From Chitinophagaceae bacterium UBA7600 (GTDB lineage Bacteria > Bacteroidota > Bacteroidia > Chitinophagales > Chitinophagaceae), in assembly GCA_002478885.1 (NCBI GenBank), contig DLKC01000024.1:1-5961 (forward strand): a stretch of 5,961 nucleotides of DNA. The letters are read 5' to 3'. The stretch's first letter is position 1. The number at the start of each line of letters is the position of its first letter. Position numbers and translations under genes: made by a program. Shown here piece after piece: positions 1 through 4,764 of the stretch. The notes beneath the pieces were generated by a model. It was not told the origin of the DNA. It did no database searches and saw nothing but the letters and a program-made list of their open reading frames with translations.

Positions 1-30
1 AAGAAATGGTCTCATGGAAAATCAGGCTGC

Positions 31-65
31 TTTGTGTTCTATGTGAAACCCTCTGTGCCTATGTG
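31..65. repeat. Degenerate TGTG intergenic repeat, four units
   Basis: Four similar hexamers occur in a row: TTTGTG at 31, TATGTG at 40, TCTGTG at 52 and TATGTG at 60, with start-to-start spacings of 9, 12 and 8 bases, followed by GGTTTAAAAAA. The pattern resembles the CTCTGTG / CACAGAG intergenic repeats seen downstream of genes in many bacterial genomes. The family link is from memory. It lies downstream of the M13 peptidase gene, and the rest of 1-174 shows no convincing gene. Confidence 0.4.
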
Positions 66-174
66 GTTTAAAAAAGCGGAGCTAAACGGTTATCGGAATC
101 CCTTGGCACAGGCGCAAAGCCCGGCCGCAATAGGGCAACAAGCTATTGTTTTAGCAACAAATACTGGTATTACA

Positions 175-2193
175 CTACCAGATGTTGACCCGCGATGAAT
201 CAGCCAGGTACATTTTATCACCGGGTTGTATATGGAAGGCGTCGTAAAAATGAGTGGAGTTCATCAACGGGCCGTTGACACGCCACATAGGTGGCGAATG
301 CGGGTTATTATTGATCCAAAGCTGCAGAAACGCATCCTTCATCTTTACCCGCCAGATGCGCGCAACAGAAAGAAAGAATCGCTGGTCAGGGGTAAAGCCG
401 CCAATCAATGCGCTGTCTTGCCCCTGTTTGGTCATTTTAAAGGCATCATAGGCAATGGCGACACCACCTACGTCGGCAGTATTTTCACCCACCGTCATGG
501 CGCCCTTTACATGTAGGCTGTCAAGCACGGTAAAAGAACTATAGAGCTCGATCACCCGCTGCGTTTTGGCCTTGAACCGGGCGTAGTCATCAGGTGTCCA
601 CCAGTTTGCGACATTCCCGTCCTTGTCGAATTGCGCCCCCTGGTCATCAAAGGCGTGCGACATCTCATGGCCGATCACCATGCCAATCCCGCCATAATTG
701 AGGGCATCATCTGCGGCTTCGTCAAAATACGATGTTTGTAAAATACCTGCCGGGAAAACGATCTCGTTTGCAAAAGGATTATAATAAGCGGTAACCGTTG
801 GCGCTGTAGTGAACCAGGCAGTTTTATCAACCGGTTTGTTCAGCTTCGCCAGCTGGAACTGGAAAATGTTGGCATTGGCCGACACAATATTTTCAAAATA
901 GGTGGAGCGTGCTATGTTAACCTTGTCGTAATCGCGCCATTTGTCAGGATACCCGATCTTTTTGCTGATGGCATAGAGTTTCTCCTTTGCTTTCGCTTTG
1001 GTGCTGTCGCTCATCCACTCAAGCCTGTTGATCCTTGCTTCAAAAGCCTTCTGAAGGTTGTTCACCAGTTCCAGCATCCGTTTTTTGGCTGCTTCAGGGA
1101 AATACTGCTTTACATAAAGCTGGGCAAGTGCGTCTCCGAGGTAAGTATCTGTTGCATCTGCCATCAGTTCCCCGCGGGCTTTTTGCGCTGCCTGGCCAGA
1201 AACGATCTTATTGTACGCAAAAGCCGCATCTGCAAAGGCTTGGCTTAAATGACTGCAATAATTGTTCAGCGTATATGCCTTGAGATACACTTTCCAATCG
1301 TTGATAGGTACCGATACCAGCAATGCATTTAATTTTTCATAGTACGCAGGTTGCGATACATCGATCGAATCTGTTTTTGCGCCTATATTGTCCAGTAAAG
1401 TGCTCCAGCCGATATTGGGTTCTTTTTGTACAAGTTCCGCAACGGCCATTTTATTGTAGTTGGCGGTTATATCGCGCAATGCCACATTGTCTCTGTGTGA
1501 GGCAGCAAGCTGCTTGTCAATCCCATAAACGAGATCTGCTGAATGCTTTGCGGCTGTTGTATCCGAACCAGTCAGTTCAAATAATGTGGCCAGGAAAATT
1601 TTATATGCCTGCTGTATGGCAACACTTTGGGCATCGGTACTGAAATAATAATCTCGCTCCGGCAAGCCGATCCCTGCCTGCAACACATGGGCAATATTCA
1701 TGCTGCTGTTCTTGTTATCAGGTCCCACGCTGAAATACAAAATAGAGGCGTTGTTGAGGGTTATTTCACCGGCAACGAACTTCATCAGGGAGGGCACGTC
1801 GCTGATCGCATCGATCCGGGCAAGTGTAGGTTTAACGGGCTCGTAGCCACGTTGGTTGATCGTAGTGGTATCCATACCCGATGCATAGAAATCACCCACT
1901 TTTTGCCCGATGCTCCCTGCACTGTTGCCTGCCTTTGAAAGGCTGTCCAATATATGCTGCAGGCGTATCCGCTGCGGGTAATTCATAAACATATACGCGC
2001 CAACTCCCGGTTGGGAGGCAGGTATCTGCGCGCTGTCGTACCATTTGCCATTCACATACCGGAAAAAATTATCTCCGGGCTTAAGCGAGGAATCTATGCC
2101 CTGGATAGCTACGAAGTTTTCTGTTTTGCTGTCTTTTGGCTGGCAGGAGGCAAATAAACAGCCCGCCGCAAACAGGTAAAGCAATTTTTGCAT
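175..2193 (-). CDS. M13 family (neprilysin-like) zinc metallopeptidase, lipoprotein
   Basis: This is a complete 672-residue protein, the usual length for bacterial M13 endopeptidases, which cut oligopeptides outside the cytoplasm. Residues 1-17 form a lipoprotein signal peptide ending LFASC, with Cys17 as the likely lipidated residue, so the enzyme should be membrane-anchored and exposed to the periplasm or cell surface. The N-terminal M13 domain begins near residue 34 (PGDNFFRYVNGKW). The catalytic domain carries the zinc motif HEMSH (His509, Glu510, His513), the third ligand Glu570 in ENTAD with Asp574, and the substrate-pocket motif HSPPMWRVNG (His632, Arg638). It ends RVNIW, the family's terminal Trp without the Cys seen in mammalian members. 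The conserved NAYY-type substrate-binding motif reads TAYY at 468-471, so Thr replaces the usual Asn. It appears monocistronic. The family call is certain; the natural substrate is unknown. Confidence 0.97.
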   Translation of the reverse strand: MQKLLYLFAAGCLFASCQPKDSKTENFVAIQGIDSSLKPGDNFFRYVNGKWYDSAQIPASQPGVGAYMFMNYPQRIRLQHILDSLSKAGNSAGSIGQKVGDFYASGMDTTTINQRGYEPVKPTLARIDAISDVPSLMKFVAGEITLNNASILYFSVGPDNKNSSMNIAHVLQAGIGLPERDYYFSTDAQSVAIQQAYKIFLATLFELTGSDTTAAKHSADLVYGIDKQLAASHRDNVALRDITANYNKMAVAELVQKEPNIGWSTLLDNIGAKTDSIDVSQPAYYEKLNALLVSVPINDWKVYLKAYTLNNYCSHLSQAFADAAFAYNKIVSGQAAQKARGELMADATDTYLGDALAQLYVKQYFPEAAKKRMLELVNNLQKAFEARINRLEWMSDSTKAKAKEKLYAISKKIGYPDKWRDYDKVNIARSTYFENIVSANANIFQFQLAKLNKPVDKTAWFTTAPTVTAYYNPFANEIVFPAGILQTSYFDEAADDALNYGGIGMVIGHEMSHAFDDQGAQFDKDGNVANWWTPDDYARFKAKTQRVIELYSSFTVLDSLHVKGAMTVGENTADVGGVAIAYDAFKMTKQGQDSALIGGFTPDQRFFLSVARIWRVKMKDAFLQLWINNNPHSPPMWRVNGPLMNSTHFYDAFHIQPGDKMYLADSSRVNIW

Positions 2194-2222
2194 AATGGAG
2201 ACTTGTTAGGATAATAAGCAGC

Positions 2223-2230
2223 TAAAGATA
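2223..2230 (-). promoter_or_regulatory. Possible -7 box for the M13 peptidase gene
   Basis: On the minus strand this reads TATCTTTA, seven of eight positions of the Bacteroidota -7 box TAnnTTTG. It lies about 30 bases before the ATG, which would give a leader of roughly 20-25 bases. No TTTG is found at the right distance upstream, so this is only a weak prediction. Confidence 0.3.
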
Positions 2231-2563
2231 ATGAACGAAGGCTAACAACCGCTACCGTTCAAAAAGTAATGGCTACCCTGGCCGATACAACACGGGGGGA
2301 GTAAAAGAAAAAGTAGCTGACCTGTTTACTGAAATTACAAAGAACAATATTCGGCAATCTTATGCTGATGCCGCTTGCGGCTTTTTACAGCCGGCATTAC
2401 ATCGGTATGGATGTAAATGTTTCTTTTGAAGCCCTGGAGAAAAAAGAGTAGCGCGAACGCTCTCGGCTACAAAATGTATCTTCAACTGTTGTAAATAAAC
2501 ATCAACATCGGTGCGGGCTGGACGGAATGTAATTAACCGCACTTCGCAAGGTCATGAACATTC
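2231..2563. other. Intergenic stretch without a convincing gene
   Basis: This stretch separates the divergent M13 and lipocalin-like genes. Both strands give only short reading frames with no recognisable family. One plus-strand frame from about 2301 (VKEKVADLFTEITKNNIRQS) looks protein-like for about 25 residues before ending without a start, so it could be the residue of a decayed gene. A minus-strand 60-codon frame (2360-2542) has no family features. A short perfect hairpin GCCGCTTGCGGC followed by TTTTT lies at 2370-2386 and could be a leftover terminator, but no gene reads into it. Confidence 0.4.
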
Positions 2564-2595
2564 TTTGCAAATAACAGGAGCACTTATTAACTTTC
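2564..2595 (+). promoter_or_regulatory. Bacteroidota-type promoter of the lipocalin-like gene
   Basis: TTTG at 2564-2567 is followed after exactly 20 bases by TAACTTTC at 2588-2595. This fits the phylum's TTTG-N19-21-TAnnTTTG consensus with only the last base off. Transcription would begin near 2601-2603. That leaves about 10 bases before the ATG at 2612, or a leader of about 110 bases if translation starts at 2711. Confidence 0.6.
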
Positions 2596-2710
2596 ATATT
2601 TTTATTTTCAGATGGGCAGCTTTAGCTCAATGCTGCCAATGAAAAAATTTCCGGCAACCGTTCATTATCAGGTAAAAAATTTACTACCTTATAACTTTAA
2701 AACACTATTT

Positions 2711-3292
2711 ATGGGCTACTACCAAAAGTTTGTTACAACATTTGCAGGTAAGAAGCCTGTTCTCTTACTAACCGTTGCATGCTTTGCATTGTCAGGTATG
2801 ACCCCAAAACGCGCCAGCTTTTCTGGCGAATGGAAATCCAGGGAGTCGATAAGTATGGGCGGAAATATTGTTTGCTGCTATTACTCGGGGGATCGTATGC
2901 TGGCGAAGACAATGAAAATTGCAGAGCAGGTAAATTTTCTAACCATAGAGGTATCAAGCTCGTTTCCTGGTACTACGCCCGTTACAAGCCAGGAGAAACT
3001 GACCTTCGACGGTAAAGCAAGCGAAATCCAAATTAATCATAGCCGGGAATGGACAAAGAAGTCCACCGTAAAGTTGTCAGCTGATGGGCAAATGATGACT
3101 GTGAATTCAATTGTATTCAAGATGGTTCCCACTCCTTACCATGTAGATGTTCAGGAACAAATGGTTGTTTACGTAACAGAGGTTTGGAAGTTGAGCGATG
3201 ATGGCAAGTCTATCTCCGTTCATGCCAATGCAAAATCAAACCTGTTTGGCGAGGAGCGTTCCTGGGAGACTGTATTCGATAAAGCCGGTTAG
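2711..3292 (+). CDS. Secreted lipocalin-like beta-rich protein, function unknown
   Basis: From the chosen start this is a 193-residue exported protein. Residues 1-15 are a basic n-region, 16-29 a hydrophobic core (PVLLLTVACFALSG), and the mature part begins near 30-36. The mature protein is a run of short alternating beta strands. It opens with FSGEWK, has LTFDGK in the middle, then STVKLSADGQMMTVNS, and closes with VTEVWKLSDDGKSISVHA. These phrases are typical of lipocalin-like proteins of unknown function that Bacteroidota export. No catalytic motif is visible. Adjacent Cys55 and Cys56 lie near the start of the barrel. An in-frame ATG at 2612 would add 33 residues with no signal-peptide character, and a third ATG lies at 2639. 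I prefer 2711 because it puts the signal peptide at the N-terminus. It is transcribed alone, between its own promoter and terminator. Confidence 0.8.
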   Translation: MGYYQKFVTTFAGKKPVLLLTVACFALSGMTPKRASFSGEWKSRESISMGGNIVCCYYSGDRMLAKTMKIAEQVNFLTIEVSSSFPGTTPVTSQEKLTFDGKASEIQINHSREWTKKSTVKLSADGQMMTVNSIVFKMVPTPYHVDVQEQMVVYVTEVWKLSDDGKSISVHANAKSNLFGEERSWETVFDKAG

Positions 3293-3314
3293 TAGTCAAT
3301 AACATTTTTTATAC

Positions 3315-3338
3315 AAGCCCGGTTAAGCCGGGGCTTTT
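3315..3338 (+). terminator. Hairpin terminator after the lipocalin-like gene
   Basis: AAGCCCGG (3315-3322) pairs with CCGGGGCTT (3328-3336) around the loop TTAAG, giving eight base pairs with one bulged G. A short run of T follows. It lies 23 bases after the stop codon. The minus strand has no T-tract after the hairpin, so it probably does not serve the convergent DoxX gene. Confidence 0.7.
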
Positions 3339-3427
3339 AAAACGTCCTTGTTCACAGGTTTTTTCCACATCATTCATATTACTTACAAGTCTGTCAATAG
3401 GACATTGTGCATGCAGCAATCAAAATT

Positions 3428-3796
3428 TCACCTCGCATAAATCAGCTTTCTGAAATAGTAATACGACGTAGACAAAACTGCAAATGGAACAAGCGGTGCA
3501 ATACCTTTTACAGGTCCGTCAATAAGCCAATGCGCTAAGCTTGCCGACAACAAAAGTATTCCGAAACCTACATACGACCATTCTTTGAACATAGAAGGAA
3601 TTACAGGAACGAGAATCAGTATTGCACCAACAATTTTTAGAATGTCTAGTTCTAATCCAAAATAAGCCGGAAATTCCATTCTGCGGATGGTTTCAGTTAA
3701 GTATTCACGAGGTGCGAAATACGATGGCAGCACAATTAACGCCATTGCAATAATGGTGACTGTCCAATAGATCCTTTTGTCATTACTCATTTTCAT
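3428..3796 (-). CDS. DoxX-like integral membrane protein
   Basis: The 122-residue protein has four predicted membrane helices, near residues 9-28, 47-68, 74-92 and 99-117, joined by short loops. Loop one holds the charged stretch PREYLTETIRRMEFP, and helix two starts LELDILKIVGAI, both typical of the small DoxX-like family (Pfam DoxX_2 type). It would sit in the inner membrane. The biochemical role of such proteins is poorly defined; relatives are linked to quinone, thiol or oxidative stress and are often controlled by an adjacent HxlR regulator, as CatD is by CatR in Bacillus. Here it is divergent from an HxlR gene across a 110-base control region. The first ATG (3796) is taken as the start; Met3 is possible. 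No Shine-Dalgarno sequence is seen. The family call is good, while the stress role is an inference from context. Confidence 0.88.
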   Translation of the reverse strand: MKMSNDKRIYWTVTIIAMALIVLPSYFAPREYLTETIRRMEFPAYFGLELDILKIVGAILILVPVIPSMFKEWSYVGFGILLLSASLAHWLIDGPVKGIAPLVPFAVLSTSYYYFRKLIYAR

Positions 3797-3817
3797 TTAT
3801 CTATTTGTTTTACGACA

Positions 3818-3825
3818 CAAAATTA
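3818..3825 (-). promoter_or_regulatory. -7 box of the DoxX-like gene
   Basis: The minus strand reads TAATTTTG, a perfect match to the Bacteroidota -7 consensus TAnnTTTG. It lies 21 bases before the ATG at 3796, so the leader should be only about 10-15 bases. No clear TTTG is found 19-21 bases upstream; that position is taken up by operator half-sites. Confidence 0.6.
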
Positions 3826-3832
3826 CCTACGT

Positions 3833-3889
3833 TTACTAACCGTTGGTAAGTACTAACCCAACAGTTAGCACTTACGTTTAAGTTAGTAA
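3833..3889. promoter_or_regulatory. HxlR-type operator cluster between the divergent genes
   Basis: Five copies of a GTTAGTAA-like half-site lie in 57 bases: TTACTAAC 3833, GTTGGTAA 3842, GTACTAAC 3850, GTTAGCAC 3864 and GTTAGTAA 3882. The first two form a 17-base palindrome (3833-3849, centre base unpaired, one T/G mispair). AGTACTAAC (3849-3857) and GTTAGCACT (3864-3872) form a second one with a 6-base spacer. The first and last half-sites are exact inverted copies. HxlR proteins bind such dyads as winged-helix dimers. The cluster lies between two outward -7 boxes, covering both -33 regions, so binding would be expected to repress both genes. Confidence 0.65.
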
Positions 3890-3891
3890 TG

Positions 3892-3899
3892 TAATTTTG
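3892..3899 (+). promoter_or_regulatory. -7 box of the HxlR regulator gene
   Basis: TAATTTTG matches TAnnTTTG perfectly and is the exact mirror copy of the DoxX-side box. It lies only seven bases before the ATG at 3907, so the transcript would be leaderless or nearly so. No consensus TTTG is present at the -33 distance. Confidence 0.55.
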
Positions 3900-3906
3900 T
3901 TGGACT

Positions 3907-4248
3907 ATGGCAAAATCGATTAAATGTGATCCGGCAGGCATTCGTGCTATAAAAGACGCAATGGAAACACTGAATGGCAATTGGAAACTTCCTATTTTGT
4001 TCTCGTTGTCGGGCGGGGCAAAACGTTTTAAAGAAATTGCAAGAGAAGTGCAGGGAATCAGCGACAAAATGTTGTCAAAAGAACTCAAAGACCTGGAAGC
4101 AAATCATCTCGTCAGGCGGAACGTTTATGACACATTTCCACCGACGGTTCAATATGAAGTTACAGAACATGCAGAAACTTTATATGAAGTAATGAAATCA
4201 TTGCGTGATTGGGGACAAAACCACAGAAAGAAAATAATTGGAAAATAA
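3907..4248 (+). CDS. HxlR-family winged-helix transcriptional regulator
   Basis: The 113-residue protein has the full HxlR layout. It has an N-terminal helix (residues 10-22), the signature NGNWKLPILFSL (23-34), and the helix-turn-helix (41-63: FKEIAREVQGISDKMLSKEL and onward). The wing follows (72-87), with PPTVQYEVTE, and then a C-terminal dimerisation helix (88-108) that includes the family's DWG motif. HxlR proteins act as cytoplasmic dimers on inverted repeats, and many sense electrophiles, quinones or oxidants through a conserved N-terminal cysteine. Here Cys7 is the only cysteine and is followed by Asp-Pro, in the position of the sensing Cys of YodB and CatR. It is divergent from the DoxX-like gene, which is its most likely target together with itself. 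The start at 3907 is supported by the nearby promoter and by Cys7 placement. The signal sensed is an inference. Confidence 0.92.
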   Translation: MAKSIKCDPAGIRAIKDAMETLNGNWKLPILFSLSGGAKRFKEIAREVQGISDKMLSKELKDLEANHLVRRNVYDTFPPTVQYEVTEHAETLYEVMKSLRDWGQNHRKKIIGK

Positions 4249-4266
4249 AACAGAAATAACAACGAA

Positions 4267-4299
4267 CCGCTAATAAAAGGGTAGCCGTGAGGCTGGCGG
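4267..4299 (+). repeat. Stem-loop with GTGA tetraloop downstream of the regulator
   Basis: CCGC (4267-4270) can pair with GCGG (4296-4299), enclosing an inner hairpin AGCC-GTGA-GGCT (4283-4294). The GTGA loop fits the stable GNRA class. The left side has 12 unpaired bases (TAATAAAAGGGT). There is no T-tract, so it is not a normal terminator. The flanks AACGAA and TATAACAAC recall intergenic repeat units that follow small genes in some Bacteroidota genomes; that likeness is from memory. Confidence 0.35.
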
Positions 4300-4505
4300 A
4301 TGTATAACAACAAGCAGTTTTACTACTGTCAACCAATATCGGGCTTGAGCACAAAAGAAATCATGTCATTATTTGATAAAGACAGCAGTATTATGTTTAT
4401 CGGCGGCGATAGCGCTGAAATTTGGAAGCTGCACCGAAGATTAGAGAAGACTTAAACGCTATATTTCCTGTTGAGAAGGTAAATCTTTTTAATGGATCGA
4501 ACTGA
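4300..4505 (+). pseudogene. Probable frameshifted small ORF remnant, unknown
   Basis: An ATG at 4300 opens a frame of 51 codons that stops at 4453-4455. From 4419 the frame one base earlier reads NLEAAPKIREDLNAIFPVEK and runs to a stop at 4503-4505. If one T were restored in the short T-run at 4421-4423, the two halves would join smoothly (SAEI, then LEAAPKIRED) into about 68 residues. The joined protein would be GLSTKEIMSLFDKDSS, IMFIGG, then a helix, then KVNLFNG, a plausible alpha/beta pattern. I do not recognise the family. Alternatives are an intact 51-residue protein or chance. The hairpin at 4267-4299 lies directly upstream. Confidence 0.3.
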
Positions 4506-4608
4506 CATAGACTTTAATCAAAACACAGCATGGATCTTTGCTGAGCGGACTAATAGCGTCTCTCAACTTTCACAGCTCTGTGCAGCAGTTGTTCGGGCTG
4601 ACACTTAA
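4492..4608 (+). other. 38-codon reading frame in the gene-poor gap
   Basis: An ATG at 4492 gives 38 codons (MDRTDIDFNQNTAWIFAERT, then an Ala/Val/Leu-rich helix-like end, VVRADT). It overlaps the end of the frameshifted remnant in a different frame. It has no ribosome-binding site or recognised family. It could be more debris of the same decayed gene, a very small gene, or chance. Nothing else gene-like is visible from 4249 to 4764 on either strand. Confidence 0.15.
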
Positions 4609-4611
4609 ACT

Positions 4612-4638
4612 TTAACTTCGGAATTAACCATTAACTTC
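4612..4638. repeat. Short direct repeat TTAACTTC
   Basis: TTAACTTC occurs at 4612-4619 and again at 4631-4638, 19 bases apart, with a further diverged ATTAATC at 4643-4649. The spacing is close to two helical turns, so the repeats could be protein-binding sites upstream of the Ntn-hydrolase gene, or they may be part of the adjacent repeat element. The function is unknown. Confidence 0.3.
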
Positions 4639-4650
4639 AAATCATTAATC

Positions 4651-4701
4651 GGCTTTAGCGAGCCGGGCAGACACAGCAGCAATCCCCGGCAGCGTAAAGC
4701 C
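4651..4701. repeat. Two-arm stem-loop, attC-like in shape
   Basis: GGCTTTA (4651-4657) is the exact inverse complement of TAAAGCC (4695-4701). Inside it GCCGGG (4662-4667) pairs with CCCGGC (4685-4690). The two stems are separated by a symmetric 4-by-4 internal loop (GCGA and AGCG) and closed by a 17-base loop. It lacks a T-tract, so it is unlikely to be a terminator. The two-box architecture resembles integron attC hairpins, but the core AAC/GTT triplets are missing, so it is not called as one. Confidence 0.5.
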
Positions 4702-4764
4702 CTGAAATGTTTTTTGGTCATTGTAAAGAGGCACTCTATAAACCTTGACATACAAGTAACAATT

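Noticed and set aside
128..148. Inverted repeat CAATAG / CTATTG with a 9-base loop
   Set aside because: Its T-tract is on the plus side, facing away from the M13 transcript. Six AT-rich pairs may be chance.
1..198. Plus-strand frame open from the window edge to a stop at 196
   Set aside because: It has no recognisable family, contains the TGTG repeat array, and overlaps the end of the M13 gene. A short open frame at the edge is likely by chance.
226..516. Plus-strand open frame of 96 codons opposite the M13 gene
   Set aside because: It lies wholly antisense to the catalytic domain of a well-supported peptidase and shows no protein family character. The other plus-strand frames between 254 and 2157 are shadows for the same reason.
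2370..2386. Terminator-like hairpin GCCGCTTGCGGC with TTTTT
   Set aside because: The stem is only four to five pairs and no plus-strand gene lies upstream, so it is not called as a working terminator.
2360..2542. Minus-strand 60-codon frame
   Set aside because: No family match, an atypical Cys/His-rich tail, and no promoter or ribosome-binding site.
3810..4088. Minus-strand 92-codon frame across the HxlR start and operator
   Set aside because: Antisense to a clear HxlR gene and spanning its promoter; no protein family character.
4745..4750. TTGACA just before the Ntn-hydrolase start
   Set aside because: It looks like a classic -35 box, but it is only 14 bases before the ATG, and Bacteroidota promoters do not use this form.
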